A stretch of DNA of 58,384 nt from Planctomycetota bacterium (GCA_016793245.1 JAEUHW010000148.1:1-58384), one strand, 5' to 3'; positions 8,824 through 18,672 are shown, counted from the first letter of the stretch. Made by a program: numbers and translations. The notes: a model not told the origin generated them from the sequence alone.

Positions 8824-11800
8824 TCAACGCCGCGCCGCGCCGAGCGCCGCGACGCGCTGCGCCGCCGCGAGCAGCGCATCGAAGCCGAGAAGCTCGACCT
8901 GGAGCTCGTCTCCCGCGCGCCGACGCGCGAGGCGCGTGTCGGGAGAGACCGCGCCCATCGGGGTCGCCTCGGCGTCGATGCCGCCGTAGCGCACGGCCAA
9001 GCGCAGGCGATAGCGACCGGCCGAGGTCTCGATCGGCGTCTCCACGCGCTGCACGAGAGCGCCGTTCTCCTCGCGCGAGAGCCAGCCGTCGCTCCAGAGC
9101 GGGCGCAGCTCGCCGGTGTCCGCGTCCTGCAGGGAGCGCGCCGCGAGCAAGCGCGCGCGCATCGCCGCGGCGAAGAACGCGTGCTCGCGCGGCTGCTGCT
9201 CCGCGTCGTAGCCGGCGAGCGCCAGCGCGCTCGCGCGCTCGACGCCGTCGAAGAGCGCGTGGAAGCCCGGAGCTTCATTCTCGATGCGCGCGGAGGTTGC
9301 ACTCGAGCCCTCGGCGCGTACGAGCTCGCCGGGAAAGCGGGGCGCGCGTCCATACGCCGCTTCGAGCGCGGGCAGGAGCTGCGCGCGCAAGAAGGCCGAC
9401 TTCCGCTCGTTCCGACGCGGATCGGCGGCGCGCGTCTCGAAGAGGCCTGCGCTCGCGAGGTGTACGTGATTGCCCTTGCTCTCACCGCGCAGGCGCAGCG
9501 CGGGATCGGTCGTGATCCAGCCGCCCCAGGGCGAGCGCGCATCGAAGGCCTGGAGCTCGCCGATCGTCGCGCGCACGGGGAGCGGTCGCGCGGGATCGAG
9601 GGCGTTCCACTCGCGGCTCGGCCGCACGTGGATCAGATCGAGGCGCACGCGCAGGCGGTAGTCGCCTTCACGCAGCTCGACCGCGATGACGGGATAACCG
9701 GCGGGATGCGGCCAGCGGCGCGCTTCGCGATGCGGCGAGTAGACCGCGGTGCCCGCGGGATAGTGCAGCGGTTCCGAGGCTTCGCCCGCGTAGAGCCTCG
9801 AGCCGAGATCGAGCGCGTCGTGGCCCACGTCGTGCCCCGCGCGGAACGGCAAGTCGTCGCCGCCGGCGCGCGGCTCGGCGCCTTCGACTTGAGGCAGCGG
9901 CCACTCGAGCCCCGCGAGGAAGCGCGCGAGCAGGCGCGCGTGGATCGCGGCTTCTTCGGGATGGAGCAGCGCGTCGTGATGATCGAGCTCGAACGCCGCG
10001 GCAACCCACGTGCGGCGTTGCTCTTCCCAGCGCTGAAAGCCGAAGAGCTCGCGCTCCGCGAGCGGCGTGCCCGAGTAGCCCGCGGGTGCGAGTTCCTCGT
10101 CGTCGTCTCGCGCGTGAGCGCGCGGCGTCCACTCGTGCGCGCCGGCGCGGGGCGGCCGTGCGGTGCTGCGCGGCGCGCGCGGATCCGCGGCGTCTTCGGG
10201 CGCGGCCTGCAGCGCCGCGATCAAGAGCTGGCGTAGCTCGGCGTTCGCCGGCTCGTCGGCGAAGGAGGGGAGTCCCCGCAAGCGCAGCTCGAGACTCTCG
10301 CCTTCGCGCCGCGCGCGCACGAACGCGATCGGCGCGTCGCTCGCGGCGTCCACGCCGACCTCGCGCGCGGCGGCGCTCGGCGCCTCGACGCCGCGCAGCT
10401 CGAGCTCGAAGGAGAGCGCGAGCTGCGCACGGCGCCAGCAGAGCCGCTGCGTCACGCGTCCGCTGCCGTGCTCGAGCTCGCCGCCGACGATCAGTCGTCG
10501 CACGGGCTCTCCCGCGCGCAGCTCGTCGGCCCAACCCGCTTCGGCGTCGTAGAGCGCGCCGAGCGACACCGAGAGCTCGCCCTCGTCGTCGATGTGCACG
10601 GACTCCGGCGCCAGCGCGGGCCAGCGCGTCGCGCGGCGTGCGAGCGGCCACGTGATCTCGAGCGCGAGGCGCGCGACGAGATCGCGCAGCGCTTCGCGTT
10701 CGGCCGGCGAGAGCTCGCTCGCGCTCGCGATCCCTTGTGCCTCATGCTCCGCGAGGCGATGCAATCCGAGCGCGCGCGGCTCCGCTTCCTCGCGCACGGC
10801 CCACGGACCGCCGAGGCGCTCGCTCGAGAACAACGCGCGCCCGGACGCGAGCGCATCGAAGGCCCCGAGCTCGCTCGCGCCGCGCGCGTTCGAGGCCTCA
10901 CGCCACGCGCGATCGAGCGGGAGGTCTCGCGCTTCGGCCGCGGCGCAGCAGGCCTCGGCCAGCTCGGAACCATGACGCTCGAGCAAGCAGAGGATCGCTC
11001 CGCGCGTGCGATCGCTCGCGGAGGCGCGGAGCGGCGCATACGGCAGCGCGCGCCGCAGCGCGCGTTCGCGCAGGCCCGCGGGCAAGGCGTCGATGGCGAA
11101 GGCCGAAGCGAACGCGGCGGCGCTCGCCGCATCGCGCGCGGCGAGGGAACGCAGCGAGGGATGCGCGCGCGTCGCGTGCTCCGCGAGCTGCAACAGTCCG
11201 CGACAGCTCGCGGCGGGCAAGAGCCACAGCGAGCGCCCGAGCGCGAGCTCGCGACCGCCGCAGTAGAGGATGTGCTGGCTCGGCTCCCCGGGCGGCTCCG
11301 GCAGCAGCGCGATCCGCGGCGCGGAGCGCAGCGCGTGCACGAGCGGGGCCGGAGGGTGCGCGAGGAGTGCCCGCAGCGATTGCGCCGCGACTTCTTCGAA
11401 CGCGCGCCCCTGCGGATCGAGCCGCAGGCCTTCGGCGGGCAAGAGCAGCGTCGCGGCGGCCTGGGTCTCGCAGCGCCACGGGCCGAAGGCGAAGAAGATC
11501 TCGCCCTGCGGGTCGATCGCGGCGCTCCCGTTCTCGTCGAGCGGAGGGAACGCCATCGTCGCCGGCCCGAGCTCGAAGCGGAGGCGCGTGCGCGGGAGAT
11601 CCTCGACGAAGGCGAACGGCGAGCGACCGGCGAACAGGATCGACTCGGGAGCGACGAGCAGCGCTGCGGCGGGGGCTTCGTTCCGCTCGGCCGACGCGGG
11701 CGCTCCGGCGGAGATCGGCGCCGGCGCGAGTTGGTAGCGCACGCGCAGGGCGCCGCGTCCGGGGAGCTCGATCGCGAACGGGAGGGGCGCGGCGCTCGCC

Positions 11801-12144
11801 TCCGCGGGGCGGGCGAGGAGCTCGATCGCTCTCTCGACGCCCTCGATCTCGAGAGCCTGCACGACGCCCCGCGGCAGATGGTCGGGGAAGAACAAGCGCC
11901 GCGGTGCCGCGCTCGCCCCTTCGCTCGGCTCGGGGATCGCGAGCTCGATCGCGAGCGCGGCCGCGCCGTTGCGCCGCACGGAGATCTCCAGCGCGGGCGC
12001 GCTCCGCTCTGCCGCGCCTGGGGCGGCGGCGCTCGGCGCGCGGAGCGCCGCGGACGGAGCGAGGAGGGCCGCCAGGACCGGCGCCGCGGCGAGGAGCGCT
12101 GCGGCGCCGCGGAGGGCGATCGACTCGGGACGGAGGAGGGGCAT
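8824..12144 (-). CDS. large secreted protein of unknown function, 1106 aa
   Basis: I do not recognise a known family. The N-terminus is a signal peptide or anchor (ALRGAAALLAAAPVLAALLA). After it come beta-rich segments (for example ELPGRGALRVRYQLAPAPIS), then a mainly alpha-helical middle part with many Ala/Arg/Leu residues, then beta-rich segments near the C-terminus (YRLRVRLDLIHVRPSREWN; YRLRLAVRYGGIDAEATPMG) that look like two related modules. The N-terminal beta part followed by helices loosely recalls M1/M61 aminopeptidases, but no HExxH motif is present. The ATG at 12144 is preferred; a GTG 14 codons upstream is also possible. The gene stands alone. Confidence 0.7.
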   Translation of the reverse strand: MPLLRPESIALRGAAALLAAAPVLAALLAPSAALRAPSAAAPGAAERSAPALEISVRRNGAAALAIELAIPEPSEGASAAPRRLFFPDHLPRGVVQALEIEGVERAIELLARPAEASAAPLPFAIELPGRGALRVRYQLAPAPISAGAPASAERNEAPAAALLVAPESILFAGRSPFAFVEDLPRTRLRFELGPATMAFPPLDENGSAAIDPQGEIFFAFGPWRCETQAAATLLLPAEGLRLDPQGRAFEEVAAQSLRALLAHPPAPLVHALRSAPRIALLPEPPGEPSQHILYCGGRELALGRSLWLLPAASCRGLLQLAEHATRAHPSLRSLAARDAASAAAFASAFAIDALPAGLRERALRRALPYAPLRASASDRTRGAILCLLERHGSELAEACCAAAEARDLPLDRAWREASNARGASELGAFDALASGRALFSSERLGGPWAVREEAEPRALGLHRLAEHEAQGIASASELSPAEREALRDLVARLALEITWPLARRATRWPALAPESVHIDDEGELSVSLGALYDAEAGWADELRAGEPVRRLIVGGELEHGSGRVTQRLCWRRAQLALSFELELRGVEAPSAAAREVGVDAASDAPIAFVRARREGESLELRLRGLPSFADEPANAELRQLLIAALQAAPEDAADPRAPRSTARPPRAGAHEWTPRAHARDDDEELAPAGYSGTPLAERELFGFQRWEEQRRTWVAAAFELDHHDALLHPEEAAIHARLLARFLAGLEWPLPQVEGAEPRAGGDDLPFRAGHDVGHDALDLGSRLYAGEASEPLHYPAGTAVYSPHREARRWPHPAGYPVIAVELREGDYRLRVRLDLIHVRPSREWNALDPARPLPVRATIGELQAFDARSPWGGWITTDPALRLRGESKGNHVHLASAGLFETRAADPRRNERKSAFLRAQLLPALEAAYGRAPRFPGELVRAEGSSATSARIENEAPGFHALFDGVERASALALAGYDAEQQPREHAFFAAAMRARLLAARSLQDADTGELRPLWSDGWLSREENGALVQRVETPIETSAGRYRLRLAVRYGGIDAEATPMGAVSPDTRLARRRAGDELQVELLGFDALLAAAQRVAALGAARR

Positions 12145-12389
12145 CTTCGCGCGCCGCGGCGCGGCGCTCGGGTTCCCCAACACCACCCGGGGCCTTCCCT
12201 AACATCCCCGACGCGGAGCGGACATCCCCGGGTCGGAATTCTCGCGCGCGACGCCGGCTCCGCGCGCGGATCCGATCGGCGATCGGCCGCCGAGAGCGAG
12301 GCCGGCGTCCCTCGCGCGACGAGCGGCCGCGCCTCGCGGGCTTCCTTGTGCCGCTCGGCTCCGCTACACTGCGCGGCTCCCCAGCGCCC

Positions 12390-13184
12390 ATGATCCACCG
12401 CCCGAGTCCGAGCTGCACTGTTTCGGCACGCGCCACGCGCGTGCCAGCGGCTTGGATCGCGCCGCTCGCCGCCACCGTCGTCCTCGCATTCGCGTTGACC
12501 GCTTGCGGCGGCGACGATCGACCGGACGGGAGCTTTGCGGTCGAGCGCAGTCGCGGCTCGCGCACCGAGCGAGTCGAACCCGGACGTGCTCCCGCCGCCG
12601 CAGCGTCCGGGACCTCGGCATCGAACCCCGGCGCGGCCAATCTCGGGGCGGGCAGCCCTGGTGGCGCTCGCGCGAGCGCCGCTGCCGCGGAGAGCGGCGC
12701 GGGGCTCGTGTGGAAGATGCCCGAAGCGTTCGTGCGCGAGGCCGTTCCGGCGAGCTTCGCCGGTGTCTATCTCGACTTCTGTCGCCTGCCGAAGGCCGGC
12801 GTCGAGACGCACGACGGCATCGTCGTGAGCTCCGTCGTCGCAGGGACCATCGAGGCGAACCTCGAGCGCTGGAAAGGGCAGTTCGCCGGCGGCCAGGTCG
12901 TGCGCGAGGGTGCCTTCGAGCTCCCCGCGTCCAGTGGTGGAGCGCTGCGCGGAGCGTTGCTCGAGATCGAAGGGCCGACCTTCGCGATGCGCGGCTCGCT
13001 CTGGACGGAAGGGCCGCCGAGTCCGGTGCGCGCGATCTTCGCCGTGATCGAAGGACCGAGCGGACTGCTCACGCTGCGCTACGTCGGCCCACCGGCCGGC
13101 GGAGAGCGCGCCGCGGCGCCTTTCCGCGCGCTGATCGACAGCGTGCGCCGCGCCGATTCCGCCAGCGCGGGAGGCGGCAAGTGA
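12390..13184 (+). CDS. lipoprotein of unknown function, 264 aa
   Basis: The first ~40 residues form a type II signal peptide ending in the lipobox LTACGG. A low-complexity Ala/Gly/Ser/Pro linker (~45-105) follows, and then a compact domain of ~155 residues beginning WKMPEAFVREAVPASFAGVY. That domain has alternating beta strands and two charged helices (EANLERWKGQFAGGQVVREG) and ends in a small helix. The pattern suits a surface or periplasmic single-domain lipoprotein. A TACACT hexamer 20 bp upstream of the ATG may be a -10 box. The frame is open far upstream, but only this ATG precedes a signal peptide. Confidence 0.7.
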   Translation: MIHRPSPSCTVSARATRVPAAWIAPLAATVVLAFALTACGGDDRPDGSFAVERSRGSRTERVEPGRAPAAAASGTSASNPGAANLGAGSPGGARASAAAAESGAGLVWKMPEAFVREAVPASFAGVYLDFCRLPKAGVETHDGIVVSSVVAGTIEANLERWKGQFAGGQVVREGAFELPASSGGALRGALLEIEGPTFAMRGSLWTEGPPSPVRAIFAVIEGPSGLLTLRYVGPPAGGERAAAPFRALIDSVRRADSASAGGGK

Positions 13185-13215
13185 AGCCGATCCCGCGCGC
13201 TGCGACCTCCTCCAT

Positions 13216-13242
13216 GAGAGACGGGCATTCGACCCGTCTCTC
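13216..13242 (+). terminator. 10-bp perfect hairpin between the lipoprotein and greA
   Basis: GAGAGACGGG pairs with CCCGTCTCTC around a 7-nt loop, 32 bp after the lipoprotein stop. The stem is perfect but only a pyrimidine stretch follows, with no T-run. It is a likely terminator or processing site separating the two plus-strand genes. Confidence 0.5.
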
Positions 13243-13323
13243 CTGCGTTCCGGCACAGGATCCGCGCGCGAGCTCGCTCGCCCGCATCACTTGCAGGGCG
13301 GCGCGCATCGCCGCCGACCGCCC

Positions 13324-15585
13324 ATGATGAGCACGAAGACCATGACTTCGATCGACAACGCGCTGAAGCTCCTCGCCGACCGCGGCAGCATCGATGAGTT
13401 CGCGAAGGTATGGAGGAGCGCCCTCGCCGACGAGCACGAACGCGCGGCCCTCGTGAAGCATCTGCCGGGGTTGTTCACCGCCGTGGAGACCGGCGATCGC
13501 GCGACGAAGGCGCGCGCGAGCGAGCTGGCTCACGAGCTCTTCGAGCGCTTGGAGAAGGAAGGCGAAGCGCGCCACGCGATCCGCGCGCTGCAGACGGTGG
13601 CGCGGAAGGGCACCGAGCCCACGGACGCGCGCGCGCGTTTGAAGGCCCTGGTCGAGCAGGCTCACGCCGACGATGGCTTGGCGAGCTTCGCGCTGCAGCG
13701 CGCCAAGCTCGAGGATCCCGCGACGGCGCTGCACAGCGCGATCGACGCGCTGGGCGAGCTCGCGCGCTGGCGCGAGGGCGCCGTGGTCTGGCACTCCGCC
13801 GGCTGGAACGAAGGCCAGGTGATGAAGGTCTCCTCGGCCACCGGCGAGTTCGAGATCAACTACATCGGCGGCCACAAACAGAAGATCAAGATCGAGTTCG
13901 CGCTGACCAACAAGAGCATCACGGTGCTCGAGGACAGCGACCTGCGGGCGATGCGCATGGTCGACAAGGAGGGCTTGCTCGAGCTGGCCGAGAAGGATCC
14001 GTGCGCGGTGATCCGCAAGGTGTGCGAGATCCACCTCGGCAAGGCCAGCACGCAGATCCTGAAGGACGAGCTCTACGACCGCGTGATCCCGGCCTCGAAG
14101 TGGAACGCCTGGTGGAAGGACGCGCGAGCGAAGGCGCTGAACGATCCGTGGCTCGCGCCCGAAGGCCAGACCACCCGCCCGACCTACGCGCTGCGCGCGA
14201 AGCCGCTCTCCCTCGCCGATGAAGCCGTCGAGATGGTGGGGCGCGCGTTGTCGGTCTCGGAGTCGATCCAGCGCGCGCGTCACTATCTCTCGCTCGATCT
14301 CGGCGCGGCCGATGCTCGCGCGCGCGTGCTGGAGCGCGTGCACAAGATGGCGCTCCGCGACGAGCGCATGCTGCGCGCCACCGATCCGGCGCAGCTCCTC
14401 GACGCCGCCCTCTACCTCGAGAAGGAGGGCGCGCCGATGACCGAGATCACCGCTCGCTCGCTCTTCGAGCAGGCCAAGGAGAAGCCGGGCGCTTTCGCGG
14501 CTCTGCTGGGCGGTCTCTCCTCGCCCGCGAGCCGCAAGGACGCGCTGGACCACCTGAAGGCCGACCTGCCGGACGGTTGGGTCGCGCTGCTCTTGGGCTC
14601 GATCACCTCCTTCGGTCCCGAGCTCGCCGAGGTCGCCGTCGATCGCCTCGTCCGCGCGAAGGTGTTCGACGGCTTGCGCGAAGTGCTCTCGAGCGTGATC
14701 CGCAAGCCGGAGAAGGCCCCGGCGGCCACGCTGGCGCTCCTGCGCGCGGTCTTCCATCGCGAGATCCCGATGGAGAAGGGGTGGCACGGCGAGGGCGAGG
14801 TGCTGATCGCGCTGATGCGCCTCGCGGTCGCGATCGAGTCGCGGCGCCGGGACATCCCGAAGGCCGCGGCGATGCTGCGTTCCCTCGTGCAGCTCGCGCA
14901 GTCGAAGGGCCAGCCCTTCTTCGAAGCGTGCTCGCAAGCCGAGCTCGACGGCTTGACCGCCTACACGCGCATGCCGGCGCTCGAGCCCGAGCTGAAGAGC
15001 TTCGTGAAGGATCAGATCGAGCTGCACAAGATCCACGACGCGGAGTCGCTGGCCGCTGCGGCCGCGGCGGGCAACGTGGGCTTCTGGGAGGGCAACACGA
15101 TCTTCAGCACGGAGCAGGGCATCGCGCGCCGGCGCGAGGAGCTGCGGCTCCTCACCGACGTGAAGATCCCCGAGAACAGCGAGGCCATCCGCCGCGCCGC
15201 GGGCTTCGGCGACCTCTCCGAGAACGCCGAGTGGGACGCCGCGATGGAAGAGCAGCGCCTGCTCACGCAGAAGGCCGAGGAGCTCTCCGCCGAGCTCAAG
15301 AACTGCGCCGACCTCTCGCTGCAGACCTACGAGCCGGGCGTCGTCGCGCCGGGCACCAAGGTGCGCTTCGTGGAGCTGAAGTCGGGGAACGAGCGCACGG
15401 TCTCGATCCTCGGGCCGTGGGACATCGGCGTCGAGAACGTCATCTCCTACCGCGCGCCGCTGGCGCTCGGCCTGCTGAAGCGCAAAGCCGGCGAGGAGGT
15501 CGAGATCGAGCTACCCGGCGGTCAGCAGACCGTGCGCGTGCTCGAGGTCGAGAACCTCTGCCTCCACGATCCGAGCGGCTCGTGA
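13324..15585 (+). CDS. greA: GreA-type transcript cleavage factor with long N-terminal extension
   Basis: This 753-aa protein carries a GreA module only in its last ~170 residues. The coiled coil (about 590-665) contains GDLSENAEW at ~629, with the acidic tip residues needed to promote RNA cleavage in stalled RNA polymerase. The FKBP-like C-terminal domain (~670-750) includes VRFVELKSGNERTVSILGPW. The first ~580 residues are helical-repeat-like, with a small basic/beta insert (VVWHSAGWNEGQVMKV...). Typical GreA is ~158 aa; long versions of this layout are known from Chlamydiae and Planctomycetes. The ATG at 13324 is chosen because the frame upstream (11 codons) looks non-coding. The gene is flanked by plus-strand genes with gaps of about 70-140 bp. 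Confidence 0.88.
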   Translation: MMSTKTMTSIDNALKLLADRGSIDEFAKVWRSALADEHERAALVKHLPGLFTAVETGDRATKARASELAHELFERLEKEGEARHAIRALQTVARKGTEPTDARARLKALVEQAHADDGLASFALQRAKLEDPATALHSAIDALGELARWREGAVVWHSAGWNEGQVMKVSSATGEFEINYIGGHKQKIKIEFALTNKSITVLEDSDLRAMRMVDKEGLLELAEKDPCAVIRKVCEIHLGKASTQILKDELYDRVIPASKWNAWWKDARAKALNDPWLAPEGQTTRPTYALRAKPLSLADEAVEMVGRALSVSESIQRARHYLSLDLGAADARARVLERVHKMALRDERMLRATDPAQLLDAALYLEKEGAPMTEITARSLFEQAKEKPGAFAALLGGLSSPASRKDALDHLKADLPDGWVALLLGSITSFGPELAEVAVDRLVRAKVFDGLREVLSSVIRKPEKAPAATLALLRAVFHREIPMEKGWHGEGEVLIALMRLAVAIESRRRDIPKAAAMLRSLVQLAQSKGQPFFEACSQAELDGLTAYTRMPALEPELKSFVKDQIELHKIHDAESLAAAAAAGNVGFWEGNTIFSTEQGIARRREELRLLTDVKIPENSEAIRRAAGFGDLSENAEWDAAMEEQRLLTQKAEELSAELKNCADLSLQTYEPGVVAPGTKVRFVELKSGNERTVSILGPWDIGVENVISYRAPLALGLLKRKAGEEVEIELPGGQQTVRVLEVENLCLHDPSGS

Positions 15586-15657
15586 TCGAGTAGCTCCGGA
15601 TCCCAGATCTCCTTCAAGCTCTCTTCACTCTCGTTCCTCCGCGACTCGGAGTTCGTC

Positions 15658-16650
15658 ATGCCGCGTCCCGTTACTCTCTTCACCGGTCAGTGGGCCGACC
15701 TCCCGCTCGAAGTGCTCGCCGAGAAGGCCGCGAGCTGGGGCTACGACGGCCTCGAGCTCGCGTGCTGGGGCGATCACTTCGATCCCGAGCGCGGCGCGAA
15801 GGACAAAGGCTACTGCGCGAAGCAGCGCGGCATCCTGGAGAAGCACGGCCTGCAGGTCTTCGCGATCTCGCACCACCTGGCCGGCCAGCTCGTCTGCGAC
15901 CCGCTCGGCGATGAGCACAAGGCGTTCGCTCCGGCCTCGACGCACGGCAGCACGGAGGCCATGCGCGCCTGGGCGATCGAGACGATGAAGAACTGCGCGC
16001 GCGCGGCGAAGAACCTCGGCGTGAAGACGGTGAACGGCTTCACCGGCTCCAGCATCTGGGCGAAGTTCTACGGCTTCCCGCCGATCTCGCCGGCGCAGAT
16101 CGAGGCGGGCTTCCAGGACTTCGCCAAGAAGTGGAACCCGATCCTCGACGTCTTCCGCGAGTGCGGCGTGCGCTTCGCCCTCGAGGTCCATCCGACCGAG
16201 ATCGCGTTCGACTATTGGTCGACGCAGCGCGCGCTCGACGCGGTCGGGCGGCGCCCCGAGTTCGGCATCAACTTCGATCCCTCGCACCTCGAGTGGCAGG
16301 GGATCGACTGCGCGCTCTTCGTGCGCGACTTCGGCGACCGCATCTACAACGTGCACGTGAAGGACACCCATATGAGCCGCGACGGTCGCGCCGGGGTGCT
16401 GAACTCGCACCTGGGCTTCAACGATCATCGGCGCGGGTGGGAGTTCCGCTCCCCGGGCCGCGGCCAGATCGACTTCGAAGCCATCGTGCGCGCGCTGAAC
16501 GACGTGCGCTACGAGGGCCCGCTCTCGGTCGAGTGGGAAGACAACGGCATGGACCGCGAGCACGGCGCGGCCGAGGCGGTCGACTTCGTGAAGAGCTTGG
16601 ACTTCCGTCCGAACAAGGCGCTCTTCGACGACGCGTTCCAGGTGAAATGA
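15658..16650 (+). CDS. sugar phosphate isomerase/epimerase family protein (TIM barrel)
   Basis: This 330-aa protein has the AP-endonuclease-2/xylose-isomerase-like TIM barrel. Likely divalent-metal ligands lie in the expected order: E in FALEVHP, D and H in NFDPSHLEW, H in NVHVKDTHM, and E in SVEWEDNG. The N-terminus (VTLFTGQWADLPLEVLAEKA) is strand 1 and helix 1 of the barrel. It has no signal peptide, so it is cytoplasmic. It faces the DUF2961 gene convergently and lies near the Gfo/Idh oxidoreductase, a pairing common in sugar or inositol breakdown clusters. The exact substrate cannot be read. Confidence 0.85.
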   Translation: MPRPVTLFTGQWADLPLEVLAEKAASWGYDGLELACWGDHFDPERGAKDKGYCAKQRGILEKHGLQVFAISHHLAGQLVCDPLGDEHKAFAPASTHGSTEAMRAWAIETMKNCARAAKNLGVKTVNGFTGSSIWAKFYGFPPISPAQIEAGFQDFAKKWNPILDVFRECGVRFALEVHPTEIAFDYWSTQRALDAVGRRPEFGINFDPSHLEWQGIDCALFVRDFGDRIYNVHVKDTHMSRDGRAGVLNSHLGFNDHRRGWEFRSPGRGQIDFEAIVRALNDVRYEGPLSVEWEDNGMDREHGAAEAVDFVKSLDFRPNKALFDDAFQVK

Positions 16651-16665
16651 GCGCGCGAGGCTCGC

Positions 16666-18672
16666 TCAGCGGTACGAGAAGGCCTCGTAGCGGAAGGCGT
16701 TGAAGTAATCCGCCACGGGGCGGATCTCCACGTCGATCGCGGCCTTCTCGTCGGTGAAGGCCTGCGGGATCTCGAAGTCGGTGTCGATCCAGCCGCGGTA
16801 GGGGTTCACGCGGATCGTGCGCCAGCGGCCGACGCGCTGTCCGTCGACGAAGACGTCGGCGAGCTGGAACCAGCTCTGGATGCTCGAGCGACGGCGCAGC
16901 AACGCTCCGCGGTTCTCGGGGTCGAGGCTGAGGCGGAAGAAGGTCGACTGGCCCGGGTTGCACTCGAGGCCTTCGTCCACGATCAGGAGCGATGGATCCC
17001 AGCCGCCCTCGTAGGCGAGCAGCCGCCCGCCGAGCGGCGCGCCGCCGTTCGGGGCGCGGAAGTTGTGCTGCTGCTCGCTCGCGGGATTGCCGACGTCGAG
17101 GACGTCGGTGGAGAAGAGGACCGGATTCGGCCGCGCGTACCAGTAGGCGACGGAGCGGTAGCTCGCCGGCACTTCGCCGAGGGGACCGACCTCGAAGGCG
17201 ACGCGGATCGAGGAGTAGAACGGCACGTAGTCGGCGTGCATCGTGCGATACATCGCCGAGTAGTCCTTGGTGCCTTCGATCCAGCGGCTCGGATGGCCGT
17301 GCTCGGGCAGGGCGAAGGTCGAGGCGCCCGGCATCTCGTACCAGCCCCAGTTGAAGAACTCCTCGGTGCCGGTCCCGTGCAGCGCGGGCGTGCGATTGCC
17401 ATCCACCAGGATGCGCTCGTCGCCTTCGAGATAGGTGAGGAGCTGGCGCTGGCCGTTGAAGCCGTCCGAGCCCATGGTCATGGACGCGCCGACGAAGTGG
17501 CCGTGGCCGCTCGTCTCCAGGACGACGTACTCCTCGAAGAAGTTGGTGGGGTTCTGCTGACGGAAGTTGGCGTGAAAGGTCGCCACTTCGCTGCCCGCGG
17601 GGTACGCGGAAAGGCGCAGCTCGGAGTCGACCGCGATCGGCTTGCCGATGTCGTTGCGCACGCGCACGACGCAGCCGGTGCGGTACGGCATCGGGAAGTG
17701 CGTGTAGTAGCCGCGCTCGGGATGCCAGCCGATCAGCAGTCCCGAGCGCAGGGACTCGGAGAGCTCGTCGCCGAAGAAGAGCCCGAGAGGTGCGCTCACC
17801 TGCGCGCTCGTCGCTCCGTCGAAGCTGATCTCGAGCTGCAAGGCGCGCAGGTCCTCGCGGAGCAGCGGTCGGCCGAACTGCAGCGCGAGCGAGGTGATCT
17901 GACCTGACCCGCTCAATGCGGCGATCGTCGTCCAAGCACCCGTGGGAAGGTTGTGCTGCCCGTTCTGCTGCACGTCGCCCGCTCGCGGCGGCGTCGGGAT
18001 GGCGGGCAGTGATTCGACGGTGCGTTCCCAAGCGCCGTAGCGGGGCAGGCGCGTCGGATCGAAGCTGCGGATCGGCGTCCCGTGCGGATAGCGATGGAAC
18101 TGCCAATCGAAGTAGTGCATCACCTGGTCGGAGATGACGCGCAGGCGCCGCTCGAAGGCGATCGGATACGAGATCAGCGGCCCGCCGGGGGAGGTGCGAT
18201 CATCCATCGCCAGCGGATAGACGAAGGGCGGGAACGCCCCGGACACGAAGTCCTTCGCCTTCATCCGGAAGCGCGGCACGGGCTCGTCATCGAACTGGAA
18301 GTAGAGCTCGTACTCGTCGAAGCCCCCGTTCGGGATGATCGAGTCCACGAAGGCGAAGTGCAGGCGGTTCAGCACGCCCGGGCCTTCCTCGTCGAAGACC
18401 ACGAACCAGGGGAAGCCGTTGTTGCCCTGCACGATGTGGCGGAACGAGTTCACGCCGCTCAGACCATCGTCGTTGAAGCCGATGGGATCGAACGACGAGG
18501 CCATGTAGCAGCGCACGCCGCGCTTCGCGAGCGGCAGATGGGAGAGGTCGAAGACCTCGCGCTCCCAGGGCGAATTCTGGGCGATCGCCGATCCGGCGAG
18601 CGCGCCGAAAGCGCAGCAGAGCACGGCCGCAGCGCGGCGCGCGCGCGCCGGAGAGCGGAGGAAGCGGGACAT
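16666..18672 (-). CDS. secreted DUF2961 protein (GH172-like glycoside hydrolase)
   Basis: This 668-aa protein has a signal peptide (RRAAAVLCCAFGALAGSAIA). The DUF2961 core covers most of the first half and contains the family's hallmark GTGTEEFFNWGWY near residue 430, where the usual GTGTEDY has Glu for Asp. Earlier segments such as YMASSFDPIGFNDDG and LNRLHFAFVDS also fit the family. DUF2961 proteins have been reclassified as GH172, whose studied members act on alpha-fructofuranoside or arabinofuranoside linkages; whether this one does is inference. The last ~150 residues look like a carbohydrate-binding beta sandwich. Its stop lies 15 bp from that of the sugar isomerase-like gene on the other strand. 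Confidence 0.82.
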   Translation of the reverse strand: MSRFLRSPARARRAAAVLCCAFGALAGSAIAQNSPWEREVFDLSHLPLAKRGVRCYMASSFDPIGFNDDGLSGVNSFRHIVQGNNGFPWFVVFDEEGPGVLNRLHFAFVDSIIPNGGFDEYELYFQFDDEPVPRFRMKAKDFVSGAFPPFVYPLAMDDRTSPGGPLISYPIAFERRLRVISDQVMHYFDWQFHRYPHGTPIRSFDPTRLPRYGAWERTVESLPAIPTPPRAGDVQQNGQHNLPTGAWTTIAALSGSGQITSLALQFGRPLLREDLRALQLEISFDGATSAQVSAPLGLFFGDELSESLRSGLLIGWHPERGYYTHFPMPYRTGCVVRVRNDIGKPIAVDSELRLSAYPAGSEVATFHANFRQQNPTNFFEEYVVLETSGHGHFVGASMTMGSDGFNGQRQLLTYLEGDERILVDGNRTPALHGTGTEEFFNWGWYEMPGASTFALPEHGHPSRWIEGTKDYSAMYRTMHADYVPFYSSIRVAFEVGPLGEVPASYRSVAYWYARPNPVLFSTDVLDVGNPASEQQHNFRAPNGGAPLGGRLLAYEGGWDPSLLIVDEGLECNPGQSTFFRLSLDPENRGALLRRRSSIQSWFQLADVFVDGQRVGRWRTIRVNPYRGWIDTDFEIPQAFTDEKAAIDVEIRPVADYFNAFRYEAFSYR

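Noticed and set aside
10491..13256. A 921-aa minus-strand frame overlapping the secreted orphan protein and the lipoprotein
   Set aside because: It runs in another frame across two better-supported genes and shows low-complexity Arg/Ser composition.
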